DNA from: an uncultured Eubacteriales bacterium
GTDB lineage: Bacteria; Bacillota; Clostridia; Christensenellales; CAG-314
NCBI GenBank assembly: GCA_900544545.1
Contig: UQVY01000005.1
Span: 60,714 to 124,713, forward strand
Length of the DNA stretch: 64,000 bases
Direction: 5' to 3'
How positions within the stretch are numbered: position 1 is the first letter of the stretch; each line of letters starts with the position of its first letter. The position numbers were made by a program, and so were the translations under genes. This document shows positions 8,434 through 16,929 of this stretch, piece after piece. The notes under the pieces are model-generated. The model searched no databases. It was not told the DNA's origin and worked only from the letters and a program-made list of their open reading frames with translations.

Positions 8434-10311
8434 TCAGTTGACCTTCCGCAGGAAAGAAAGGGTTTTCTTATTGAACACGGTCTGTCCCGCGGGAGCTTTA
8501 TAGCCCGTGAATCTGTCCGTCCGCGCGACGGAAACTATCTCGGAGGAATAGAGCGGAATCTTATAATAAAGTTCTGCGATTTCTGTCTGAAGCTCGCGGA
8601 TGAGAGTCACTTTTTCGTTTCTGTCGAGAGTATATCTGACTTTTTCTATGGACTCGGCGATATGCGCGTCGGAAAGTCTTCCGTAATTCGACGACCGTCC
8701 GAGAGTTACGAAATGCGCTCTCAGCATAACGTCCGCGTTCGCCATAGAAAGAATGACCGACTGCACCGTCATATCGAAATCGCTTCTATATAGGTAAGTC
8801 GTTTCGGGAGCTGAGCCTTGCGCCTTGAATTCCACCTCCACTCCTATGAGTAGAAACTGTCTCTGGAGATAAGCCACGAGGTCCTGCTGCCCGGGGGATG
8901 CGAGAATTTCGAAGCTTATTCGCTTTCCCTCGTAAAGTCTGTATCCCGAGGAATCCTTATCGGGGTATTTCCCGTCGAGAACGGAATTGGCTTCCGCGAG
9001 TTTTTCGGTCTGATTTCCGGAAAGAATATCCGCCTCGGGATTATAGAGGAGGTCGTTTGATTTTGGTATAAGTCCCGCGGAAACCGTTCCTCCGGCTCCG
9101 TTGAGGACTTTCGAGACAAGCTCCTCCTGATTGACCGCGAGAGCCAGAGCTTTTCTGAAGTCCTTATCCGCAAGAAGGGTTTTCATTCCCGAATCGAAGG
9201 GCGATGCGGGATTCACGTTAAGTACGAGACAGGCGACTCCCGAGCCTTCGGAACGCGCGACGTAAATGCTCTCGTCGTCGTCGAAAAGCGAAAGATAATT
9301 CGAACTTATGCCGGAGTCGAGCAAATCTATATAGCCCTTTTTTATCGCGAAGATTGCCGTATTCGAATCGAGGTACAATAACAGCCTTATTTTTTCGACC
9401 TTATAGAGATTCTCTCCGTTCTCGTCTTTGAGGTGATAATCGGGATTTCTGTCGAGAGTTATGAGCTGCGTATTGGTTTCCTTAACGTTCAGCGTCCAGG
9501 GACCGCAGCCCACGGGATTCTTGTACCGATAAAGGAATTCTCCCTGCGGATTCTTGTTATTGAGCTGCTGCTCTTCGGTAACCACGGGTTTCCAGACGTG
9601 TTCGGGAAGGATAAGAATGGTATTGAAGAGCGTAGTGACCGCGCCGAGGACTTTATTCACGAGAATATACATAACGGTGTCCTCTTCGCCGGGATTTATC
9701 GGAAAGGTTCCGCTGTAATCGGGATGAAGCGCGGTAAACATTCCCTGACGGACGAGCTTACCCCTATTCGATTCGTGTTTAAGGTCGGCAGTCCAGGCGA
9801 GCGCGCCCGCGTGGTTGCTGAGCGGGTTATCGGTCGCGACGTCGAAGGAATAATACACGTCCTCCACGGTGACTTTTTCTCCGTCCGACCATCTGATTCC
9901 GTCGAAAATCTCTATTCTGACGGCCATATAGTCCTCCTGAACGGAGTCGTAATACTCGCTTACCGCCGACGAATCGTTTCCGCCCGAATAAGTCCCGTCG
10001 AGAGTCAGCGGATTTCCTTCGAGGTCCACGTAACACCAGCTTTTACCGAGAAGCGGAGAGAAATCTCCTCTTGCCTCGTCGTAGGAAAAGAGCGTGCTGT
10101 AAATCATACTCGCGACGGTCGGAGCTATGCCGTCTCTCGAAAGCCAGGGCATAAACGACGTAGGGAAGGACGTTCCGACGTATCCGACGTAAAGAGTCGA
10201 AGACGTATCGTTTTTTCTTGCCGATATCGAGGTCGAGCAGCCCGAAAGAATCGCGGTCAGAGCAAGCGACGCAATCAACGCGATTACGGCGGTTTTTCTT
10301 ATTTTTTTCAT
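8434..10311 (-). CDS. oppA: Oligopeptide-binding lipoprotein OppA (SBP_bac_5)
   Basis: The 625-residue protein has a lipoprotein signal peptide with lipobox LSGC (Cys 25) and belongs to the SBP_bac_5 extracellular binding-protein family. Diagnostic pieces are the segment SDGEKVTVEDVYYSFD, the core ACLVLNVNPASPFDSG and DFRKALALAVNQEELV. It captures peptides outside the cell and delivers them to OppBC. It is about 80 residues longer than the E. coli protein. Its start overlaps the stop of the unknown 225-residue gene by four bases, so the two are translationally coupled. Peptide specificity cannot be read from the sequence. Confidence 0.92.
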   Translation of the reverse strand: MKKIRKTAVIALIASLALTAILSGCSTSISARKNDTSSTLYVGYVGTSFPTSFMPWLSRDGIAPTVASMIYSTLFSYDEARGDFSPLLGKSWCYVDLEGNPLTLDGTYSGGNDSSAVSEYYDSVQEDYMAVRIEIFDGIRWSDGEKVTVEDVYYSFDVATDNPLSNHAGALAWTADLKHESNRGKLVRQGMFTALHPDYSGTFPINPGEEDTVMYILVNKVLGAVTTLFNTILILPEHVWKPVVTEEQQLNNKNPQGEFLYRYKNPVGCGPWTLNVKETNTQLITLDRNPDYHLKDENGENLYKVEKIRLLLYLDSNTAIFAIKKGYIDLLDSGISSNYLSLFDDDESIYVARSEGSGVACLVLNVNPASPFDSGMKTLLADKDFRKALALAVNQEELVSKVLNGAGGTVSAGLIPKSNDLLYNPEADILSGNQTEKLAEANSVLDGKYPDKDSSGYRLYEGKRISFEILASPGQQDLVAYLQRQFLLIGVEVEFKAQGSAPETTYLYRSDFDMTVQSVILSMANADVMLRAHFVTLGRSSNYGRLSDAHIAESIEKVRYTLDRNEKVTLIRELQTEIAELYYKIPLYSSEIVSVARTDRFTGYKAPAGQTVFNKKTLSFLRKVN

Positions 10312-10985
10312 TTTGCGAAATACTTTCCGTCCGCGGGCGGGTATTCGAGACGCTCGCCGAATCCGTTTCTCGTCGCGGAATTATCGTAAACCTCTTCGAT
10401 TTCGAATATATAAGCCGGATAGGAAAGCCATCTCGACATATCGGGCGTATGATACATATCGTGCTGAGCGTTTATAAACTGCTGATAAATCTCTCTTTTA
10501 CCTGAGATATTCTCGTCGTAGATTTCGACCTTTCCTTTAAGTTTATAGGAGATCATAGGCGGCTGATGGAAAAGAAGAGCGGCTTCCTTATTCACCCGAT
10601 AATTCGTCCAGCTGTGCTTTTTTGCCATTTCGAGGCTTCCGAGCCTGGTAAAGTCGATTTTTTCGCGAGCTTCTTCGCAGTAAAGATACTTTATAAGAAG
10701 TTCGAGACCTCTTTTTCCGTAGGTCTTGTCGTTCGGCTCGTAGGTCTTTATGTGCTTTATGTAAATCTCGAGAATCTCTTCGAGATATTCGTCCTTGGGA
10801 AGGAATCCTACGCCCTTTACGCTCGCGTTGAGTCCCGCGGGGCCGTAAGAAACGAAGGCAGGCTCGTGCGAACAAAAGCTCAGGAACATTTTCTCCGGCG
10901 TTACGGGTTCGTCGTTATAAAGGCTTATGACGTTTTTTGCTCTGGTACTATAAGCCCAGTCGAAGAATCTGTTTGAAGAATCCAT
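10308..10985 (-). CDS. Unknown cytoplasmic protein of the opp operon
   Basis: A 225-residue protein with no signal peptide or membrane segment. I chose MDSSNRFFDWAYSTRAK at 10985 because GGAGG lies ten bases ahead; a longer frame would overlap the preceding gene. The protein is rich in aromatic and charged residues, with a helical middle part (EILEIYIKHIKTYEPNDK) and a terminal segment YPAYIFEIEEVYDNSATRNG. I do not recognise a family. Its stop overlaps the oppA start, so a role linked to peptide uptake or its regulation is an inference from position only. Confidence 0.75.
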   Translation of the reverse strand: MDSSNRFFDWAYSTRAKNVISLYNDEPVTPEKMFLSFCSHEPAFVSYGPAGLNASVKGVGFLPKDEYLEEILEIYIKHIKTYEPNDKTYGKRGLELLIKYLYCEEAREKIDFTRLGSLEMAKKHSWTNYRVNKEAALLFHQPPMISYKLKGKVEIYDENISGKREIYQQFINAQHDMYHTPDMSRWLSYPAYIFEIEEVYDNSATRNGFGERLEYPPADGKYFAK

Positions 10986-11005
10986 TTTCTCTTTTCCTCC
11001 TTTTA

Positions 11006-12127
11006 TTACTTTTCGTAAACCGTGCATTTATATCTCGTAAGGCTGACCGACGTACGCACTCTCATATCTGTCAGAACGAGCTTTAAGTTTTCTCCGTAAG
11101 AGATTTTTCCCGCCGCGACCATAGTTACCTGTCCGATACCTCTTTCTCCGGTCTGCGTGTTATCGGGATACTGCTTCGCGTAACCCTCCTCCGAATTCAG
11201 GAATATAAGTCCCTTTTCGGTAAAGCCGTCGGCTTCCGAGAGATAACTTCCGTCCGAGAATATCTTAAAAGAGGCTTTAAAAGTCTTATCGCTTCCGGTG
11301 ATTTTTCCCTCTCCTTCGAGAACCGCTACTGTTTCAGGCTCGGTTTCCGTCTTTTTAAAGGTTATTCTCTCTCTTTCCGAAGCTTCGGGATAAGGAAGGA
11401 CCGAGAGGCCGAGTTCCGTTTTGCTTATAACTTCGCTTTCCGTCCTTTTATCTCCGTCGGGAGTAACGGCAAGCTGCGTCGTGCTTACGGAATATATTCC
11501 TTTTTCGCTGAAAAAGCAGGTTTTTCCGTCCTTTTCGTATACGGTGAACTGAAGATAAGTCCCGTCCTCGAAGAAGGATACTGAATGGTTATAGGTTACG
11601 CCCGAATTCGTAACGGGCTCTGCCGTATATACGCCGCAGGTAAAATCGGTTTCGCTGCTCGGCTCGACAAATCCTTCGGGAACGACTATCGCGATCATTT
11701 TCGCCTCGGGATTGTCCGCGGAGGTGGTAGTCGCCATAGCCGAGCCGTAATAGATTCTGTCGCACTCGGTGAAATCGAGATTTCCGTCGCTTCTGACGCC
11801 GAATACGCTCGTAAGTCCGTCCGAAATCGATTTCGGTTCTCCGTTCACGCTCGTATAAATCATAATATACTTATCTCCGGACTTTTTGAAGGTTCCCGAG
11901 CTTTTGTCCACGGCAAAGGACAGCGTATTCGAGAATCTGAAATTCCCCTTGTCGTCCAGTCTGAGATAAATCGTTAGTTTCATTCCGAGTTCGGTAAGGT
12001 CGATATAATAATCCCCCTTGACCTCGGAGGTGTTTTCGGTTTTCTGTTCGTCCCCTCCGCACGCAGCCATAGCCAATACCGCCGCGAGCGCGAGGAATAT
12101 CAGTAAAATTCTTTTTGTGTTTTTCAT
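11006..12127 (-). CDS. Secreted lipoprotein, paralogue of the 2542-4251 protein
   Basis: The 373-residue protein has a signal peptide and lipobox AMAAC (Cys 23). Residues 45-200 are homologous to the central domain of the lipoprotein encoded at 2542-4251: both show MxLT(I/M)YL, GxFxFS, and YTSVNGE / YTVVNGE in the same order. A second beta-rich segment, FTCGVYTAEPVTNSG, also corresponds to FRTGTYYGTLSKQAM of the paralogue. It lacks the two C-terminal repeat domains of the paralogue. It lies between an Ig-like lipoprotein gene (9-bp gap) and the unknown 225-residue gene (20-bp gap). It probably sits at the membrane surface next to OppA; the function is unknown. Confidence 0.75.
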   Translation of the reverse strand: MKNTKRILLIFLALAAVLAMAACGGDEQKTENTSEVKGDYYIDLTELGMKLTIYLRLDDKGNFRFSNTLSFAVDKSSGTFKKSGDKYIMIYTSVNGEPKSISDGLTSVFGVRSDGNLDFTECDRIYYGSAMATTTSADNPEAKMIAIVVPEGFVEPSSETDFTCGVYTAEPVTNSGVTYNHSVSFFEDGTYLQFTVYEKDGKTCFFSEKGIYSVSTTQLAVTPDGDKRTESEVISKTELGLSVLPYPEASERERITFKKTETEPETVAVLEGEGKITGSDKTFKASFKIFSDGSYLSEADGFTEKGLIFLNSEEGYAKQYPDNTQTGERGIGQVTMVAAGKISYGENLKLVLTDMRVRTSVSLTRYKCTVYEK

Positions 12128-12136
12128 AAAAATCTC

Positions 12137-13090
12137 CTACGCTTTAAACTCGAAGGTCAGAGCGATATATCCGTCCGTAACCGGGATATAATTCCCTTCC
12201 ACGACCTTTCTTTCCGCGTCGTAATTTGCCGAGAAGGATTCTCCCTCCGTCGCGTCGAACTGAATTTCGTTTCCGCTGAAGGAATAAGAGCCTTCGGAAA
12301 TAACGAATCCCTCCGAATCCGCGCTCATTGCGAGAGAAAGTGAGTATTTCCCCTTATCGAGAGTAAGGGACAGATAGAATACAGTCCCCGAGTCGTTTTC
12401 GTAAACCGCCGAGTAATCTCCGCTTTCGCCCTTGTCCTCGTTGGAATTTTTTTCGAGTTTAAGCGAGGTAGCCGCTCCGCCCGTCGGGAATTTTCCTTCG
12501 AGGAATCCCTTTCCGTCGGTAAGACCGAAAGTCGCCGAGAATTTTCCGAGATATTCGCTCGTGAAGGAGAATTCCGTTCCGCTTGCGGTAAAGCTTCCGC
12601 CGTCCGAAAACGCGGGCATTTCTCCTCCGCCGGCAAGACTGACCTTCATCGGCGCGCGGTAATATGTAAACGTTCCGTCCCGATTAAGAGTAATTCTGAC
12701 CGCGACCGTACATCTCATCGCTTCCACGTATTTTTCGCCCGAATAAGTTCCCGTATAATCGTATACAGCGACGTCCATAGACGCGGATTTCTTTCCGTCG
12801 GGAGAGGACACCGTAACGGTCGCCGTGCCGAAGCCCGTAGCCGTAATAACGCCTTTTTCCGAAATCTCCGCGACGTTTTTATCCGAAGAGGAGTATTTAA
12901 GACCGTCTTTCGCGTCCTCGGGATCTACCTCGACGCAGGCCGCGAGATCGAACGTCGAGCCTACCGAATACATAAGGCACGCCTTTTCGGTGAGTCTGAT
13001 ATCGTTTACCGTCTTTTCTCCTCCGCATCCCGCAAAGGCAAGAATCACGCTCACGCATAAGAGCAAGGCAAAAATCATCTTTCTTTTCAT
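12137..13090 (-). CDS. Lipoprotein with bacterial Ig-like (Big_2) domain
   Basis: The 317-residue protein has a signal peptide with lipobox FAGC (Cys 21). Residues 28-110 form a BIG_2 Ig-like domain with the standard pattern LKYSSSDKNVAEISEKGVITATGFGTATVTV (split here as LKYSSSDKNVAEIS and GVITATGFGTATVTV). Two beta-rich modules follow, starting YTGTYSG and YSAVYEND, that resemble lipocalin-like extracellular sensor domains. It lies 32 bp after the metalloprotease gene and 9 bp before the next lipoprotein gene. It probably binds something at the cell surface; no enzyme motif was found. Confidence 0.75.
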   Translation of the reverse strand: MKRKMIFALLLCVSVILAFAGCGGEKTVNDIRLTEKACLMYSVGSTFDLAACVEVDPEDAKDGLKYSSSDKNVAEISEKGVITATGFGTATVTVSSPDGKKSASMDVAVYDYTGTYSGEKYVEAMRCTVAVRITLNRDGTFTYYRAPMKVSLAGGGEMPAFSDGGSFTASGTEFSFTSEYLGKFSATFGLTDGKGFLEGKFPTGGAATSLKLEKNSNEDKGESGDYSAVYENDSGTVFYLSLTLDKGKYSLSLAMSADSEGFVISEGSYSFSGNEIQFDATEGESFSANYDAERKVVEGNYIPVTDGYIALTFEFKA

Positions 13091-13122
13091 TGTAAAACCT
13101 CCGTTCCGGCAATAACGCCGTT

Positions 13123-16041
13123 TTATCTGGTTGCGGTTACGAACCCGTATATAGAGTTGAAGTTATTGATTCCGCTTTTTCCGGTAACCGTTCCCTGCGG
13201 AATAACTATCGTATAATCCCTGTTCGCGGCGAGGGGCGAATCGAATCCGATAACGAGCTTATTGCCCGAAATCGTCGCCGTAAAGCCCGCATACGCCTTA
13301 TTGCCCGAATAGACCTTTATTTTGTCCTTTCCTCCGCCGACGAAGGAAATATCCTCGCTGAAAACAAACTCTATTTTCTTCGTACCCGCGGGGATTTTAT
13401 CGAGTTTGCCCGTTTCGTAAGGAACGACAGCCGCTTTTTCGGAAATTCCGCTTATACGGAGCGATTCGGTCTTTTCCTCGTAACCGAGAGCTATCTCCGC
13501 TTTTTCTCCCGCGGAAACCACGCTTATCGTAAGTCCCGTATAGACCGTGGCGTTTCCGTATTCGTCGTAAGCCGAGGTATTCGGATAGGAAACGGGAGTG
13601 ATTCTCGCCCCCGCGCGGAAGTAATCGTCGGGCGAATAGGAAATCTTATCCGAGCCGCTTTTCGCTACGAAATTCAGGACCTCGTCCTTTCCGTCGGCTT
13701 CGAGAACGGAAATGAACTTCGTGCTCGTATAGGAATTATCGTACCTGAAGCCGTAGGACCGCCGGTTTCCGGAAAGTCCCGGCTCCGCGAGAGAAGCGTC
13801 CACGTGAAGTATCCTGACCACCGGCTCTTTAAGTCGCGTAAGCTCCTCCGCGTTTCCGGCGGGCGCAACGAATTCTATTACGAAAAGCTCCGTGAAGAGC
13901 GTTTCCGACGGCTTGAGCTTGACGAAAATCGCGTCTCCGTTCAGACTTATCGGACGGAGGGAAAATCTGTTTACCGTTTCGGAAAGCTTCGGGATATCCT
14001 CGTATTCGACGACTACGGGGTCTATCCAACCCAGAAGCCACTTGCTGAAAGCGTTGTGATCGGCGATATTCGCGTCCATCATATCCATTCCGCCCATACC
14101 GCCCTCGAGCGCACCGCCCGTATACGCCGCTCCGTAATCTCTTCTGTCCGTCGTGTCGTAACTGTAATAGTCGTTCAGTCCGAGAAGATGACCGGTTTCG
14201 TGCGTAAGGGAGTTGACGTTGCATTTAAGGGGAGGAACGGACGACCACACGGTCGTTCCCGGGACGAAAATATATCCGTCCACGCGCACGCTCCATTCCG
14301 CGGGAGAGCCGTACCAGCTCGAACGATAAGCGACCGACCACATATCGTCGCTTCCTGCGTTCATATTGCCCGCCCAGAGAACGTAGAGCGAATCGAGAAC
14401 TCCGTCCCCGTTCGCGTCGTAATCCTTAAGGTCGAGTTTTTCGTTTCTTATGTAATAATTGACGGCCTCCGCCATAAGCTCGGTATCGCTCGAATAGGAA
14501 GCTCGTTTTTTGCTCGCTCTGTACCAGTCGAGAACCGTTCCGTCTATCGTAAGGCGACCGAAGGACGACCGATAATAGAAAGCTCCGAGAGAATCGGGAT
14601 TGTCTATATCGAATATAGCCTTTCTGACGCCCTCCGCGGTTACGAATCTCGGACGGACGTAGTCGGGGAAGTCTATAAGAAGCACGAGCGGTTTTGCGAT
14701 TCCCGTCGAAGGCATAGTCTGTCTGAGCATATCGCTGTCGTCGGGGAGTTTCGAACCTCCGATATCTCCCTTTCTTCCGACGACGTCGAATTTACGACGC
14801 TTTTCGCTCGCCTCGTTGAAGTCGAATTCGAATCCTTCCTTTCTGACCGCTATATAATGCGTGCCTCTGAGGTTTTCTATCGAAAAGCTTCCGTCGCTTT
14901 CGGTTTCGCCGACCTTTTTTCCGTTCGAATAAACCTCCGCTCCGCTTACGGGATTGCCGTTTTCGTCGATTGCTCTTCCCGAAACCGAATACTCGTTATC
15001 GCTTTCGGTTCTTTCGTAATTCTTGACGAATTCGAGAGGCGTTCCCGACAGCCAGTAAGAACCTTTTCCTGTTGTTTCGTTTATATTGCCCGAGCGCGGA
15101 AGGAGAGGCGTATCCTCGGGGAAGGAATAAACGTCGTCCGTATACGTAAAGTTCACGTCGAATCCGTTTCCGAGTTCTGCCGTTCCCGTGACGGCTCTCG
15201 GGAAATATTCCGCGGTTCCGATTCCGCCGTTCTTTTTAAGCGTACCCGCCGCTTTAAGGAGCCCGTCCGCCCCGTGAATCGCGAAAAGCTCTCCGTAAAG
15301 AGAAAGCGTATACGTTCCCATCGCGTGATAAGCGTCGTAAGTCGAGTCGGGACGCGCGTACGAAAAAGCGACGTTACGGGCATTGATTTTCTCCGATTCT
15401 ATTCCGAGCGTAAATTCCGACGCCGTAATATCGAATGCTCCGTCGGTTTCGGCTCTTTGGATTTTTCCGGAAACCTTTCCCTCTCCGATAACCGAAAAGG
15501 CTACGCTTCCGTCCTCGTAAATCTCGTACGTTCCGCGGATAAGCTCTCCTTCGGAATACAGATAGAATTCAAACCATCTTTCGAGAATCAGAAAAGCTCG
15601 TTTTCCGCTTATCTCCGCTTCGAAAACTCCGAGACAGGATATATAAACGTATTCCGCGTTTTCGCTTGCCGGAAGGAAAACCGATTCTTCTCCGTCCAGT
15701 CCGAGAGTAACCGACGGGGTTTCGAAGGCTCCGCCGGTATATTTCCCTTCGAGCGGCGTTTTGCCCGCAAGTTCGAGGATTTTTCCCTCTCCCGCGAAGG
15801 CGTTGCCCTCGGAGATTACGCCCTTTCCGTCGCCCTCGTAAAGCTTATAGCCCGTATCCGAGAAAACGAGCGTAAAGATTTCCGTTCCCGTGCCCTTTTC
15901 GAGGCGGTCGAAAACGAAGGATTTCCCTTTGATCGCGTCGGGAAGAATCTCCGGCTCCCGTTCCTTCGGCGTGTTGTCGCAGCAGCAGAGAACCGCCGAA
16001 AGCAGAACGAGCGCAAGTAATAATATCGTAATTTTTTTCAT
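13123..16041 (-). CDS. Surface M6-like zinc metalloprotease lipoprotein
   Basis: The 972-residue first gene of the operon has a signal peptide and a CCC lipobox-like region near residue 20. Residues 20-340 hold repeated beta-rich modules. A carboxypeptidase-regulatory-like domain (SGRAIDENGNPVSGAEVYSNG) is near residue 350. The catalytic domain carries HETGHLLGLNDYY, with His614, Glu615 and His618, which fits the immune-inhibitor-A (M6) consensus HExxH plus a downstream Asp and Tyr. A C-terminal SbsA/Ig-like domain (FVFSEDISF, NRDYTIVIPQGTV) ends it. It is predicted to degrade proteins outside the cell, releasing peptides that the Opp system of the same operon can import. Confidence 0.85.
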   Translation of the reverse strand: MKKITILLLALVLLSAVLCCCDNTPKEREPEILPDAIKGKSFVFDRLEKGTGTEIFTLVFSDTGYKLYEGDGKGVISEGNAFAGEGKILELAGKTPLEGKYTGGAFETPSVTLGLDGEESVFLPASENAEYVYISCLGVFEAEISGKRAFLILERWFEFYLYSEGELIRGTYEIYEDGSVAFSVIGEGKVSGKIQRAETDGAFDITASEFTLGIESEKINARNVAFSYARPDSTYDAYHAMGTYTLSLYGELFAIHGADGLLKAAGTLKKNGGIGTAEYFPRAVTGTAELGNGFDVNFTYTDDVYSFPEDTPLLPRSGNINETTGKGSYWLSGTPLEFVKNYERTESDNEYSVSGRAIDENGNPVSGAEVYSNGKKVGETESDGSFSIENLRGTHYIAVRKEGFEFDFNEASEKRRKFDVVGRKGDIGGSKLPDDSDMLRQTMPSTGIAKPLVLLIDFPDYVRPRFVTAEGVRKAIFDIDNPDSLGAFYYRSSFGRLTIDGTVLDWYRASKKRASYSSDTELMAEAVNYYIRNEKLDLKDYDANGDGVLDSLYVLWAGNMNAGSDDMWSVAYRSSWYGSPAEWSVRVDGYIFVPGTTVWSSVPPLKCNVNSLTHETGHLLGLNDYYSYDTTDRRDYGAAYTGGALEGGMGGMDMMDANIADHNAFSKWLLGWIDPVVVEYEDIPKLSETVNRFSLRPISLNGDAIFVKLKPSETLFTELFVIEFVAPAGNAEELTRLKEPVVRILHVDASLAEPGLSGNRRSYGFRYDNSYTSTKFISVLEADGKDEVLNFVAKSGSDKISYSPDDYFRAGARITPVSYPNTSAYDEYGNATVYTGLTISVVSAGEKAEIALGYEEKTESLRISGISEKAAVVPYETGKLDKIPAGTKKIEFVFSEDISFVGGGKDKIKVYSGNKAYAGFTATISGNKLVIGFDSPLAANRDYTIVIPQGTVTGKSGINNFNSIYGFVTATR

Positions 16042-16054
16042 AATATCTCCGTAT

Positions 16055-16072
16055 AGTTAACCTTAGTTAACT
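16055..16072. promoter_or_regulatory. Palindromic operator ahead of protease-opp operon
   Basis: AGTTAACCTTAGTTAACT is an inverted repeat (AGTTAAC/GTTAACT, 4-base spacer) just downstream of the -10, around the expected transcript start. The same 18-base pattern occurs at 4391-4408 and 55997-56014. The DtxR-type regulator encoded immediately upstream is one candidate ligand. Confidence 0.55.
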
Positions 16073-16080
16073 ACGTGCGT

Positions 16081-16109
16081 ATATTATCATACTTTTATTC
16101 TTCCGTCAA
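16081..16109 (-). promoter_or_regulatory. Promoter of protease-lipoprotein-opp operon
   Basis: On the minus strand TTGACG, a 17-base spacer and TAATAT precede the metalloprotease gene. No other convincing promoter was seen before oppF, and all gaps in the operon are 32 bp or less. Confidence 0.6.
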
Positions 16110-16154
16110 GCAAATTAACCGCGGTTTACAAAAAATCCGACTCCCGAAAACGAT

Positions 16155-16180
16155 GAAAAACGACGTCGCGTAAATGCGAC
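16155..16180 (-). terminator. Terminator after DtxR-type gene
   Basis: A GTCGC/GCGAC hairpin is followed on the minus strand by CGTCGTTTTTC. Confidence 0.55.
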
Positions 16181-16241
16181 GCCGCTGAGTCTGAAAAAAG
16201 TGCCGGCCGTAATTTCTCACGACCTTATCGACGATTGATAA

Positions 16242-16619
16242 TTACAATTTTTCTTCGGTGATATGTTTTTTGATTATTTCGAAAACCTCGTCGGAAAGAA
16301 CGTGTTCCATTTTACAGGCGGTCTCGTGCGCAAGCTCGGGAGGCACGCCGAGTTTCTGAAGCCCGAGGGAAACGATTCTGAATCTTTCGCAAAGGCTTTC
16401 GGCTTTTTCCTCGCCGAGGGGAGTAAAATTGACGCAAGTCGCATGATCGGGCTGAATATAGCCGTTCCTGACGAGTATTCTGAAGGCTTTGCTGACCGCC
16501 GCCGGACTTATATTGAGTTCTTCGGCGACGTCCTTGGCTTTGACCTTACCCTTTCGTTCCTTTAAAATACTTATCGTTTTCAGATACATTTCCTGCGATT
16601 CGCTGTTATTTTCCGACAT
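16242..16619 (-). CDS. Short DtxR-family metal-dependent repressor
   Basis: The 125-residue protein has an N-terminal winged helix (KAKDVAEELNISPAAVSKAFRILVRNGYI) and a DtxR dimerisation domain, but no SH3 domain. Metal residues resemble iron-sensing DtxR rather than MntR. EMYLKTI supplies the Met10 position, and CKMEHVLSDEV matches Cys102, Glu105 and His106 of CRWEHVMSDEV. His98 is kept, but the His79 and Glu83 positions are Phe and Ser. I chose MSENNSES at 16619 because a perfect promoter lies inside the longer frame. The gene lies just upstream of the protease-opp operon, whose AGTTAAC palindrome it may bind. Confidence 0.8.
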   Translation of the reverse strand: MSENNSESQEMYLKTISILKERKGKVKAKDVAEELNISPAAVSKAFRILVRNGYIQPDHATCVNFTPLGEEKAESLCERFRIVSLGLQKLGVPPELAHETACKMEHVLSDEVFEIIKKHITEEKL

Positions 16620-16674
16620 AATATCCTTCGGGGCGAGTCTGCGCCCCGCCTCAATAATAAATAGTTCGTTGCAT

Positions 16675-16703
16675 ATTATACGATATTTCTTGGTATTTGT
16701 CAA
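16675..16703 (-). promoter_or_regulatory. Consensus promoter of DtxR-type gene
   Basis: A perfect TTGACA (16698-16703), 17-base spacer and TATAAT (16675-16680) on the minus strand. Confidence 0.8.
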
Positions 16704-16845
16704 GCAGAGCGTTCTTTTTTTCGTTTATTCTTTCATAAAAGCGCATAACCCCTCTCTTTCCGCCGAAAAACCTCTCCGATAAGTCAAAAAAGACCGTTTT
16801 CCTTAATTTACTTGCGTCCGCGTGCGGAAAAATCCCTTAAAACGC

Positions 16846-16874
16846 TTGAAAAACGCCCGAAATTATGATACAAT
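16846..16874 (+). promoter_or_regulatory. Promoter of hypB-hypB-flavoprotein-hypA operon
   Basis: TTGAAA, a 17-base spacer and TACAAT, 56 bp ahead of the first hypB. No nickel-regulator operator was recognised nearby. Confidence 0.6.
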
Positions 16875-16929
16875 CGCTTAACAAGGCAAATAATAAACGA
16901 AACGGATAAAACCTATCGGGGAGAAATCT

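Noticed and set aside
13804..16020. Long plus-strand ORF of 738 codons
   Set aside because: It is the complement of the metalloprotease gene; the product is Arg/Ser-rich with no domains. Similar long shadows lie over opp, the giant protease, gcv and the P-type ATPase.
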